A DNA stretch of 64,000 nt from Crotophaga sulcirostris (lineage: Eukaryota > Chordata > Aves > Cuculiformes > Crotophagidae). Below the pieces are notes generated by a model. The model saw nothing but the letters and a program-made list of their open reading frames with translations, had not been told where the DNA came from and ran no database searches. Both the position numbers and the translations under genes were made by a program. This document shows, piece by piece, positions 1 to 12,522 of the stretch (position 1 is its first letter; every line of letters begins with the position of its first letter). The stretch spans positions 270,095 to 334,094 of the forward strand of contig VYZB01000191.1 of NCBI GenBank assembly GCA_013397455.1, in the 5' to 3' direction.

Positions 1-3000
1 ATTAATTTTTTTTTCTTTTGGAATAAGTACTTACATTAAAACTCTTTCTCTTGGTATCATAAAGTAATTATTTATGACATCAGTCTTTGAGATACAAGTC
101 CTTTGAAAAGCATGTAGAAAGACCGGTGAAAATAGGTAGGGTTTATGGAAACTATCCCACTGTGATTATAACAGATATCCATTGATCTGAGATTATGATA
201 GTATATATATACTTGAAGGTTAACTGGCTGCAGAAAAAAGGGACAGGGATCCTCTGAAATTGGTCTAAAAGCTAAGTTGCGGAGAACAATGGAATAGTTT
301 TTTCTAAAATTACAACTTCCTCCTAGAAAACTCTGCCAAGTTGCAAGGGGAAAAAAAGTGGTCTGTTAAGAATTTATGAGATAACTATTGGGTAAAGCAA
401 CTCCATTTTTTTTTTAGAAACATTTTAGGCTTTCATTGAGTAGAGCATAGCTCACAAATCATTAGACGGACCTGAAGGATTTGTGAGCACTCTGCATTCA
501 TTCCCCTGCTCAGATGACCCTCACAGCATCTTGAATCTCTTGGCCAGTACCACAAATATAAAGCCTACAAAATTTACCACATCATGACCATGAGTCCATC
601 AGTTAACACAGAACATACACATCAAGCAGACTTACAGAAACCTTAGATGTAAATTTTAAAAAATATTCTTTGCACCATTCAAGAGCAGTCAACAACAAAA
701 CTTTAATGTTATTGTAAATAAAGGAACATCTCTCATCAGAGACTTATAATAAATATGACTGTGGCTTAAAAACAGCTAATGAGCATTATTTGTGTAGAAA
801 GAAAATTGCATTTAGGGGATGTGATACAGGCAGTGTACACAATATGCTTTGCTTCTCAATACTTTGTTGCAGTTTTAAATTGTGCCTTAGGTTGTTCTTT
901 TTCAAGTGTGACACCAGAGATCCCAGCTGTGAATGGGAATAAAAGAATTCAGCCTCACTGAAGGAAAGATGATATTTCTTGCCTCTTTTTCAAGACAGAG
1001 TAGCTCACATAATCTGTTCATAGGGTTTCAGCAAGATTTATGATAGTTGTGTCTGTCTATTTGACAAGATGTTCAGGCAGATACATAAAACCATACAGTT
1101 GAGCAAAGAGATAAAGAAACACTGAAGAGTCTGCTGGGTTGAGACGAGACACTTGAGCAGGACTGGAAAAGGAAAGCCACTGTCCTGCTCAGGGGAAAAA
1201 AAAAAAAAATCTTACTATGCACTTATACACTTCTCTAAATTCATCTTCACAGGTAGCCTCCATACAAGACCTGTTGGTTCACGCAGAAGTTCAGTATCTT
1301 TTAGACCTAGGCCCAAGGATAATATTTTTCAACTTACAATTTAATGCACATGGGAACTATGCATCTCAAAGTGCAAGGCAGATGCTTTACGTCTCTCACT
1401 GACAACTTTGAATGCAAACCTGTATGAATCCCAAGTTTTGACACAGGCCTGGCAATCACACATTCACACACACCAAGCCCAAGAGATTTAGAATTAGTCA
1501 GTCGGGTTTAAGAAAGAGCATGTTTTGTGGCAAACAGAAAACTTTCAACACTGAAGATTTAATAAAGCCATGATAAATCACCTGGCTAGTTTAAATAGGG
1601 ATTTTAGGAAACAAGTGCAAGCATAGAGAGGCATCAGAGCATCATAAAATGGGTATTAGCAGATTCACCTCAGAGTAGAGGAAGGGAGAACTTAATCTGT
1701 GGCATACTGGTTGGCACAAGCCCTTCTCACACCCACTATCACAAGGACACTCTGGCAGAGTGACTACCTTCAACTGCGATAGCTAGGCAGGGCTGCACTG
1801 CTGAGAGAATGGCCAAGCAAGGACGTTAAAAATGAAATACAGATATAAGGGGTATTTCAAATAAGAGCCACATACTGCTAATGTGTATAGGTGTTCTTGA
1901 AGTTCAAACACTATGGGAGGTAACCCCAAAGTTTTCTGCAAGTCTGCTGACAGACCATTACAATCTTCAAGCAGATTTTCTCTTTGAAACCTTCAGCAAT
2001 ATTTTACCTAACAAAGCAAATGCAACTTATTTTTACTTGCATGCAATCTTTCTGAAAATAATAAATATCACATGTAGGCTGAACACTGTGCAAAAAAATA
2101 AGTACTGGTCTAAGTAGTTCTCGGTTATGAACAACTAATCAAGTAAGATTAGAAAAATCTTAAACCTTCCAGAGTTAAGCTGTTTCCATAAAAAAAAGCA
2201 CACAGCACACTGCCAATCTTCCAAACTACCTCCAATGAATCACTGCTTCTTAAGCCTCAAACTTATGCTGTCTCTCTTCCATTTGGCTGTGTCATCTCAT
2301 TCGGAGGCTTTATCTCAACACATTATCACCACATTCATTTATTATATAAGGTGTTGACTCATTTTCTACATTCATATTTCAAAGTCTAGTAACAGCATAG
2401 TTGGTTGGATTTTGCAAAATTTACCCTTTGAATATTCAGACTGCTGATGGAGTTTGAGCAAATATTATTTCTCCTAAGCATGGGAAATTTTATTTTAAAG
2501 TATTATTTTAGCATGTTATTTAACAACACAAGCAGCTTTGGAAAGCATCTTATTTCTATTTCAGTATAAATGGCAGATGATGGATAAATTGTAGCTAATG
2601 TTGGAAAGAGATGTGTAAAACCAACCGACTCCTGATTATACTCTATTACTAACTCGGGCAATTTCCTTGGCAATTATTTCAAGGACAAGGCTGAAATAAT
2701 CTTTAATCTTTTCTTATTATAAGCAAACATTTCCTTGACACATTAGTGTTTTCAAAAGAATTCCTAAAAAGTAAATAAGAGCAAAGAAGGGGGACGAAGA
2801 ACGATTTATTTTTCAGAGAGCTATGCATGCAATAACATGTTTTTTTAGAAAAGTACTAAGGGGAGATTACTGAATATATACTATAATTTTCATAGTTTGT
2901 AGGAAACATAAACCCAACTAGCCATGCTTCACTGTTTCTACAGGAACAATGGTGCCTGCCTTTAGCTCATCCTCTCCAAAAGCACGATCTAATAAGCAAA

Positions 3001-3340
3001 CCCTTGAGAGACAAATGATCAACCACAGCTTAAAGGTGTATTTCTAACATAAAAGACATAGCACCTCAAGCTACTTCAACATAAAAGTAGAAGCCTAGTT
3101 TTCTTCCTGTAACAGCCTTCCCAAAACCAGAAATATTTTCTGGTTCAATTTGCAAAACAACTGAAAACTCAAAAATACCTCTGAAGACAATAGGATGAAA
3201 GATATCAAAATCAAATATAGATAATTTCTCCCTTTTTCACTTCACCCATCCTCCTCTCTTCCAGCTCCCCACTCATTTGCAAAAATCAGTTCTCTTTCCT
3301 ACCCAAGACTTGATTATTCTACAAGTAAACCATCTGATGG
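1..3340 (-). other. CACNB2: CACNB2 intron 2, part 1
   Basis: AT-rich intronic sequence. Only short chance reading frames and A/T homopolymers are present. No exon with convincing splice sites, RNA gene or recognisable transposon was seen. None of the known alternative CACNB2 first exons (as recalled from human) was recognised. Confidence 0.7.
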
Positions 3341-3417
3341 TGTTAGTGTTGGCTTATAGGTTGGACTTGATGATCTCAGAGGTCTCTTCCAACCTGGTTA
3401 TACTGTGATACTGTGAT
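3341..3417 (+). mobile_element. CR1 LINE 3'-tail fragment
   Basis: The stretch reads like the extreme 3' end of a CR1 element: a GGTTGGACTTGATGATCT core, then GGTCTCTTCCAACCTGGTTA and two copies of an ATACTGTG-like tail unit. Only about 75 bases remain, so this is a severely 5'-truncated insertion, antisense to CACNB2 and within its intron. Confidence 0.85.
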
Positions 3418-6400
3418 GACAACCATTTATCATATAGGAGGCTACAGGTTTATGTGGAGCTTGGAATTAATGCTATGCATCTCAACACTGTTATTAATGA
3501 CCTCCTTTGGCAGAGGTGGAAGAATTCAGATATTCCACAACACCAGATAATAAGGGAGGTAGCTTTCCAGTTTTTCATACACCTAGAACCGTTTCAGGTC
3601 CCACTATTTTGCAGTTATATTTGGTAATTAAAATATTATGTGACTATCAGTGAAAAAAAAAAAGTGCACTAATTATGCTCACATGGCTGTCACTCAACAA
3701 TTCAATACCCAGAAAAAAAGCTTTATTGTAAATTCCTTAGAAGATGTACTATTCATTTTAGAAGTAGTGGAGCACTAAGCTTTTCAATGAATCTGATGTT
3801 CCAGCAAAGAAAAGTCTGAGTCAGACCACACGAAAAAAGCAACATACAAATCTACCGGAACATATAATCAGTGTTGGAAGTACTGTCTAAACGCATAGCC
3901 CAAGCGAAGACAGCTCTCCGCTGCAACTACCCATAAAACTGGCAACTTCGTGACTAATTGAACAGAAATGCCACTTGTATATATTACAACATATCTACTT
4001 AGTGAGGTTAAAAAAAAAACCAAACACTACTGGAGTTTGAGGAGGAACGTACTGATGAGGTATCCTGAAAGACAAAAGATTCATTAGATCCCTCTGGTTT
4101 ATTGCAAAGTACCTTTTGTTATTCCTTGAGCTCTGCTGTGGACTAGGAGCAGCTCAGCACAACACTGGAAAGAAACTGAAACAGCTTGCTGCACATCGGC
4201 CAAAGGGCGTTTTTTTCCTTGAAACCACTTTCATTTCGGAGCGGAAGATGACATTTGTTTAACAGAATACCAACTGTTCCCTTGTGTTAGGCATTCATTC
4301 CCAATCAAAACCATACATCATAAATGCAAACCCTGAAAACCAATGCAATTTTTAAAACTAAAAAAGTCACTTCAGATTTACTTTTCCATAAAAGGAACTA
4401 AGTCGGCAACTATGTTTATAGTGCATTTACATATAAAAAAAAACTAGAATTTTGCAAGTGACTTAAAACATCTTATTTCTAAAAAAAAACCCCACATTTC
4501 AAGGCCTTGTTAAAAGAGAAAACAATACCAATGGACTACTAAAAAAAAAATAAATTAAAAAAACAACCCTAAAACAAATCCACTCCATGGAAGAGTCTCC
4601 TACTGTATATTCAGCAAAGTTGCAAAGATGATGTTTGATGTCCATCAATTCACCTAACTGCTTAGAAAACCTTCACATCTCTGACTGAGCAGCTGTGCCC
4701 ATGCCTCCTCCTCCTCCTCCTCCACAGCACAAAGGCAGCCCTGTCACCTGCAGAAATCGCACGTGGCTCAGGGATGCACAAGTCCTGTTGTGCCCTTCGA
4801 ATGCTCCACTAAAGGTACGCATCTGATGCTGCCAAACTTTAGTGTAGATTGTGGTAGTTTCTGAGCAGCTGGACAGCCCCATTTCTCCTCTCCCTGAGAA
4901 GGCCCTGAGAAGAAGTACGTAGTAGGAAGGTGTACACGAGACAGCAGCAATGGGAATGCCAAAGGAGAAGGTCCAACAGCTGCCACCAGAGGGGATGCAG
5001 TCTCCTAATTCGGGGCTCGCATCTCCCCATCCTCTCACAAGAGCCAAACATGTGCTCTATGACACCTCAACTCCCACCCATCAACTTAGCAAGCTCAAAA
5101 GCAACACTGGGAATCATCTCAGTAGCCATCAGATATGAGCCCCATCTTCAAAATTTCCACTGCTGCCTGGAAAAGGATATTTTGACTTCAGCCACATTCA
5201 AAAGTAACATCAAACATGTACACCCATTCAAAGCTATAAAGAGGGGTCCTATGCTTCAGTTTTTAATAAAGTATTGTATATAGTTGTTTTCCCCTGTAAT
5301 TTTCTCACTCCTCACCATAGGAAGATTAAATGGATGTATAAGAAAAGTTTTATGATGTCTTGGCTGTTTGTTTTGGTTCGAGGGTGTGTGGCTTTTTTTA
5401 AAACACATGGCAGCATTTCGATTTCTATTCTTAGAAACCATTTGAGGCAAAAAAAAGGACCCATGAAAGAATTGAAGTCCGCAAATGAACTTCCTTTCCT
5501 CTGGGTTTTTCTCAGCCATCTCCCCTTCAGTCACACATGCCAAAATCCCATGCTTTATAGGGGCATCTGTTCTATTTTCTCCAGGCCAAAAAAGGAGAGT
5601 TTTCAAATCCTTACTACATCTGAGGAAATCTATAGCTTAATGAGACTAATCCAGTTTTCCCATGTTTACAGAGCCTGAAGTGCAGCTCCACAACTGCCGC
5701 CAGAAGGAAAAGTCCCTTTATCCTTACTCCACCCTTCCTTTCTCCAGCCACACACTCCATCCAGACTGCTTCTAAAAATCCGTCCTCCTCCCACACCCCA
5801 TCTAGTTGATTTTACCACATGACTGAGGACCTGAGACATCAGTAATGAATGAAACTCTACCTCAACAGCTGAATTGAGATACTCTTATGAGTTCCTACAC
5901 TGCTCTAAGGGCTCCATCCACTCTTCCACTGTAAACTTCATATACTTCAGACAACAAGAAATACATTTTTTAAAAGTTGCTTTCCCATACTAGCAGTACT
6001 TGTGGAGACATATTCTAATTTTGTATCATTATAAATACAGATCCACTGGATTTGACTAAAAACGCATTAAAATTGCTTGATACAAACAGCACATTGCCCT
6101 GAAAATATATTTCTTGCCTATGATTTAAGGTCACTCACTGGTCTTAAGAGAAAAGTTTGGTGAGACTCCCACGAATTCCAGAAGAACAAAGCAGTACAGA
6201 CATCATACTGTGTGTACCAATCTCAGTGTAAGGTGGCTTTATCCAAATGCAATATATTTCACTCAAAAAAACTATAATTCACAGTGAAAAACATAGGATA
6301 TCACAATTCCAGAAAATTAAAAACCCACAAAATAATGGTTTTAATGTGTTTCAAATAAGCAGATGTTCTAGTATGTATCACTTGTGTAAGGTTTCAATGC

Positions 6401-9400
6401 GACCATAATAGCAAGCACAGGCCACAAACATCACTGCTGTGGCTTTCAGTGAAATCAGCAGAACCCAACCAGAAAAAAAAACCTGAGCCTGAAAAAAATA
6501 TGACCAGACATAAGCATCAGAAATAAAAGATGAGAAAATTAAGTCAAGCAGTAGGTATACGTTTTCAGGTATTGCAATTAGTGTTTGCCAACACCTCTAA
6601 AATTTTCTGACACAGGTGTTTTGTTATGTGTAAAAGCTAAAGGCAGTCTGAAAAGCTCCTTTTTTCTCTACAAGCCAAATATGCCATAGTTAGAGGCACA
6701 CAAAGAATGTAAGAATATAATAATTTGCAAATGAGAGGTTTTAAATTATTTATTTAGATTTTCTGGCCAGTCAGTCGTTCACACATAGTCTTCAAAAAGC
6801 AGGACTAGTCCTAGCAAAGACAGCATAAGCAGGTTTCCAGCATAAGACTATCAGTACCAGACAGTAAGACCAAAGCTACTGTCTGTGCCCACTCTACGCC
6901 AGCTCTTCATTGCTCAGCCTGTAAATGCATTGCCTCAATGGCAGGCTGTGTGTATGAGCTGAATACATAAGCTCGCCCCCTTGTGAAAAGGAAAAATACC
7001 AAAGATAAGCTCTATATCTGGGGGAAAAAAAAAAAGAAGACAATTAAAAGAAGAGGAATACATTTCTGTCATGGCCCAGTTCTCTGGTGAACACAAGATT
7101 AAGAGGCATATGAGCAAATAATGAGCAAAATTAAGTCAATATTTCCAAAAAAGTTTTTAGGGTAAATCCTAGTTTTACCATTCATAAATTTCAATAGGTA
7201 ATTACACAGCTAGGCAAGTGTCCTAAGAGTAAAGTAGAAGAATGATGAATTCTCTACATAATTATTTATAGCTGTGTTTTTGAGTGAACACAGTGTAACA
7301 GGCACTAAGCCAATACTTAAAGGAAAAAAAACAGATTTGTAAAACCTTAAATATTTCAGTAAGCAAGTCCATAGCCTACAGTCTATTTCACAATCTAATC
7401 TGCCTTTGCACTGCGTAAAAATCCCCACAACTTAGACTGTCTCTGTGATTAATCATTAGGATTTAAAATAAAACCTTGACAAAGACAGGTCCAGAAGTGC
7501 AACCACAAAATACGTAATGCTATCAGTACATGCAATTTGTTTAAAATAATGTTACAGGGAAGTGCCATAGTGTTGTCTGCAAAATATTTTGTCTGATCCG
7601 CATTTTGAAAAAACCCTTGGGAACAAAATCATTACCACGCATCAGTCAAAATGGCAGCAAGTAGAGATTGGATCCAATTCAGTCTTTCCTAGCTAACCCT
7701 AAGAACAAGCTGCTTATCACTCCAAAGCTCAGAAAAGATGATGAAAACTATATAACACAGTGTTCTTTAGCTCCCTAAAGACAACTGATTAAAGTCAGTT
7801 AGGAGTTGACTGGTGTGCAATGATGCTTCTGTTTTCCAAATACACTGCTTAATTGCCAGTACAACTTCAAAACAAAAACAAATTCTTCCCTCTCCTGCTA
7901 CGGAAAAGCCAAGCATGTAAGTGAAAGGAATGCCAAGCTGTTGTTATTTTTTAAGTTCCATTATAATCAATAATATTCTGGAAACAAAACTAAACAAACA
8001 ATTTTATGTAACAAACAAATAGAACATGATAAAAAAAAAAATTCTAAAATCTCACAGGTTTTACAGTGTTGTAAGTAAAAAAAAAAATAAAAATAAAAGG
8101 TTATATCAATAGATAAAAATTACAGTACAGAGAAGGTTTATTTTGATTGAAGAGAATGTATTCTAAATTTGTATTTTATATACACATATAAATGCTCTTG
8201 ATTCAGTATAATGCTGCTTTTTTACACATTAGAAACAATACTGGATAGATTGCTCTGCACTGTTTCAGCACCCTGAAAAACAGATCTAAATGGAAAAGAT
8301 CATTGTGCACAGGGCTGTGCAGAGTGCATTTCATTCTCCTCATACAACATGAGGAATTTTTAAGCAATTTGAATAAAATGTTCCTTTGTTCTCTCTCATT
8401 CAAATAAAACTAAGTTGGCATTGGTTTTACTACCGTAGCATTTGTTACGCATTGCAGGAAACTTGCCAGGTACATATTGGAGCCAGAGGTGCACATGTCC
8501 TTAAGGAAATAGTAAAATGCAGACACAATAAAGCTTTGTCAATGTAAGTAATAGATGCTAACTCCCTCCCTCCTACAGCAGCTTTAACTTAAAAGGCCAG
8601 CAGCTCTGTGGATTCAAACGACTGAATCCTATATCCTTGTTCTTGCACAACACCTCCACATGCATAACATTTCTTTAGGATTAAACATATTTGTCTTTTA
8701 TTTGGCTCCAATATATTTCTCTGTTAGAAAATGTCCACTTTCCGTCAATGCTTATGACAAGAACATGCCTGCCCCTCGCAGCTCTCCCAGTTTAAGGACA
8801 GGCCAGCTAAATACAATGCAAAAGCACCTTCCAAACATTCTTTCTTCTTTATGAGGAATGTAAGCAGCCCTTAGTAATAAATGTTCAGGACGATCCCAAG
8901 ATTTGTTCCTGAGAGCAGTATGAAGTACTTGTAGAGATGCACATGAAAGTCGCAGGACAAGTTAAGAAGTAAATGTGAAAGGAGACAGGAAGCAAGGGGG
9001 GGAAAAGTAAGTCAGAGGAAAAAAGGCAGCTATAGGCATTGTAAGCATAGCTGAAACTAACAGATTGTGTCCTTCCCATGACTACACCAAAACCTCTGCG
9101 CAACAACAGGCAGTCGAAAAAGTCTGGTGCCTGCTTATGGTAAACCCATAAACTCTGCAATGAAACCTCCCAGATTCCAAAATAGTTCCAAAAAAGATAG
9201 TAAAGACTGCCTTTGCAAAACCATGGCTTAAATCAACAGAGCATGAAGAACTGTATTTCAGACTCTGCACAAGTACAGTCACTGTGATGCTCTGGGTACT
9301 TTTCATGCTCTCGAAGGTTGTCAACCATAAGCACATCAAAACATACTCTCCTTCCACAAAAACATAGCTTTTGCAGCCAAAGACGACAGTGGACTCTGGA

Positions 9401-10045
9401 TACCCTTCCATGCATTTTTTGTCACTTCTGTTGGCCATATTGAGCTGTCTTCCAAGCACCCACACAGGTGGGTTCCCCATGAGGCTCCACTTGGGTCTTC
9501 TCCTTTGAGGGAGAGATGCATAGGCACTGGTCATGGGAGCCTACGGCACCACTCTATCTTCTACAGGCCCTTCAGCATCAGTGCAATGAGGACAAACACT
9601 GTCAGGTATTTCCCCTCCAACCCATGCTTTGAAATAAAACTGGGATGTGGGAGGAAAGCATCTAAATTAACACTGCCTCACACAGCACTATTTTAAGTAG
9701 GAATACCCTAAAGACCAGTAGGGTTTTGATGCTTTCTCCCAAACGTTGCCACTTTAGGCACTCTCATCAGACTCCACCTCCTCCTCCAGCTTTAATCACC
9801 TGACGGCATTAGAACAACAAAAATCATGAAAACTACTATACATGGCAATGAACAAGAAATAAAAAAGTATTTTTCTGCCAAGCTCAAAACAATAGCAACC
9901 ACATATTTTTCATTGTGCTGGCAGACTTCTACTATTACTCAGGCTACAGTATCACTCTTTGAATTGACAATTTACAAAAAAAAAATAATTACTTGAACAT
10001 TAACATCAGCAAATCATCCAGTCTTAAAAGCTGAAAAACACATAC
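3418..10045 (-). other. CACNB2: CACNB2 intron 2, part 2
   Basis: Intronic sequence downstream of the exon at 10046-10138. It holds a short (CCT)n run at 4704-4722 and many A-runs. Overlapping open frames around 4670-5680 and a 150-codon minus frame at 9082-9534 have no recognisable domain and no fitting splice phase, so they are treated as chance frames. Confidence 0.7.
4704..4722. repeat. (CCT)n microsatellite
   Basis: About six perfect CCT units. On the minus strand this reads as a GGA/GGG-rich tract, which explains the run of glycines in the overlapping open frame. Confidence 0.85.
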
Positions 10046-10138
10046 CTGGCGTACAAAACTGTTAGAGGTAGTGTCAGAAGATGTACTCCCATCTGATCCT
10101 TTAAATCGATTTTTTCTTCTTGCCCCTTTACCATACGA
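10046..10138 (-). CDS. CACNB2: CACNB2 second coding exon
   Basis: The 93-nt exon has the acceptor TTCTTACAG| and the donor CAG|GTATG. It encodes 31 residues beginning [14 protein letters not shown] and ending SNSFVRQ, which is essentially identical to the human beta-2 segment that follows the MVQRDMSK exon. It is in phase 0 with exon 1 at 21276-21374. The segment is a basic patch followed by a Ser/Thr-rich stretch, lying N-terminal to the SH3-like core. The next expected exon (GSADSYTSRPSDSD in the human protein) was looked for in 1-10045 on the minus strand and not seen, so it should lie outside the window. The identification rests on recalled family sequence plus exact splice phases. Confidence 0.96.
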
Positions 10139-11309
10139 CTGTAAGAAAAAAAGATTAGAGAAACAGCATTAGTTTGTGTTGCACAGAAAGCTTTCAGTAC
10201 AAGCATCACCTAAGTCTCCTAGGCTAGTAGGAATTCAGGTTATCAGCTTTGTGCGCATTAATAAACACACACCTAGTAAGTAATTGACGGGACAATGTTT
10301 ACTTGGCCAATTGAGCCCTGAATATTTTGGGTTTTATTCACATTCAGGTTTGGAGAAGCATTTATAGACTTGTATAGCTGTAGTTTCATTCACTCAAGTC
10401 ACAATGATTTTAAAAGTACAGCAGTTTTTTGCAGCTAGTTTAAATAAACAAACTAGCAAAGGAGATACTGGAGCAATGCATCACAGCTATGAGCTAAGTC
10501 AGTCGAAGGAACATGAAACAGCAAGAAATGACCAACAACTTGTTGATGCAGATAAAATCTTACAACCAAGGAAGAGTTTATAATAATATTTTAAAAAAAA
10601 TTGAAGTAAGGAAAATAGTATAACAATAAATAAAGGACTAAAAATGTAACTGGAAAAGGGATAATATGGAACTAAAAAGAAAGGCATTGTTTTTATATAC
10701 TAGGCAATCAAAAAGACAACATGAGAAAATAATGGTTGGCTGAAGCAAACATTATTAAACTATGGTTTAGAAACACAACAGATGTCCCAAACCCTCCCAT
10801 AAAATCTATCAATAAATATCATAAAACAAATTTCAAAAACCATGAAGGAGTTTAAAACTATGTTGTTTGCAACCACTTATTTTTGCAGTGACTGTAAACA
10901 GTGACATGCCACCACCTCAGACCCTTCCCAAGGTACCCCTCCCAGGTATGGCAAAATCTCACAGATTTGTTCTGCACAAGTATATTAAGAGACAACCCTT
11001 CCTACCTAGCCACAATGCTCAAATTCATCTAAACTTACAAAAAAATCATGTCTTGACTACTTCAAACATTATTTTCCTTGAGGTGGATAAATGCAGTTTT
11101 TTTCCTCACTCATCACGTGCTGCTGTAAAGGTCATTTTACAAATCCATCTTGCTGGATCAAGTCTCCTGTCTTTAAATATCTCCCACAGTTCCCTGCAAT
11201 AAACAGGATCTTTGTCTTCACTTTCAAGGTCTGCCTTGGCTTGTTCGCAATCTCAGCTCTCATCTTGCATTCAGCACTGAACTTTCGAGTTCCACAATAA
11301 CTTAGGAGA

Positions 11310-11353
11310 AAAAAAACAAACACACACTCCCCCCCCCCATACACACACACAAA
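11310..11353. repeat. Low-complexity CA / poly-C tract
   Basis: A CACACA run leads into about ten C residues, followed by a second (AC)n run. It looks like an ordinary slippage-prone microsatellite inside CACNB2 intron 1. Confidence 0.8.
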
Positions 11354-12490
11354 ACCAAACAACAGCCTCCATCATTTACACGCTTAATTTTCAGAAAGTA
11401 ATTTCATATCCTGCCCCTTACTATGTCACAATCCTTCTCCCAGGAATAAATATTTTTTTACAGAAATCTCAATGTTCTCCTTAAAATATACAACAAAAAA
11501 CCCTCTTGATAACAAGGTACTAATGTGCTGATATCTAGAAATATTACACTGATAAGTCATATTATTTATCTACTATTATTTCCTAGGATTCCAAGTCCAT
11601 GCATCGCCATCCTGCTGTTGACTTTGGCCATAAGCTGCTGTTGGTCCTGGATTTAGGCACAATGAGAAAATTATGATCAGCTTATTGGAGAACACAGCTG
11701 TGCATGTGTTACAACACAACACTCCTGACAACCTGACCCTGATATACCAAACCCCAGGATAAAACTCTGCCTGGGTGACCGATGTGTGTCCTTTCCCTGG
11801 GCTTGGGTGACTTTCAGAACACTATGCTAAGCATTGGGCCCGAATCCCATCGGTTCTCATGGAAGGGAAGGGTGGGCTCCAGCACAGGCTCAGAGATACA
11901 AACTCATACTGGCAGATTTTTAAGATCATGACTTTCAAAATTTGAGCTGCAGCTCTTAGCAGTAGCACATATAGTAAGTATGATGAAATATTTTGCAATT
12001 TAAGAGTAACTGCGGTGGGTAACAGATAGCCACTAATAACTTCAGTTCATTTGTCAAACTGACAAATCCAAGTAACTTGTCACCATCAGATGCAAGAGAA
12101 CAAGCTCAGGCTGTATCTGGACCTAACTGTTGATTCTGGGCAAGTTCAGAGCACTGGCTGAAATCTAAGATTATACCAATCTTTTAGAGAGAATGACTCA
12201 AGTAACAATAGACAAGTCAACCTGACGCTGGTAAGACTTTCTTACGAGTCTAGAATTGTAACCCAGTAGGTCACAAAATATAAAATTGAAATTGAATGAG
12301 GAATGGTTTTACATGATTGCATTGCTAAAAGGGATCTTTGATAACAGAACTTTTTGATAATGGAAAGGTCTTCAAAAATCTATAAGAATAAAAAAGTAGA
12401 TCAGAATCCCTATTACCAGGACATTATTCAAAACATTCTCCAGTTACTGTTAGAATAGACAGTTCTATGAGAACCATGTTCTTCCATATA

Positions 12491-12522
12491 ATACAATATT
12501 CCATACAATATTCCATACAATG
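12491..12522. repeat. 12-bp tandem repeat
   Basis: Two perfect copies of ATACAATATTCC are followed by a partial third copy (ATACAATG). This is a short AT-rich minisatellite in intron 1. Confidence 0.85.

Noticed and set aside
4670..5680. Cluster of overlapping frames on both strands, one with a poly-Gly run
   Set aside because: The glycine run comes from the (CCT)n microsatellite. No domain or splice support was seen.
9082..9534. 150-codon minus-strand frame in CACNB2 intron 2
   Set aside because: No match to any family known to me, no splice phase linking it to CACNB2, and overlapping short frames of similar quality.
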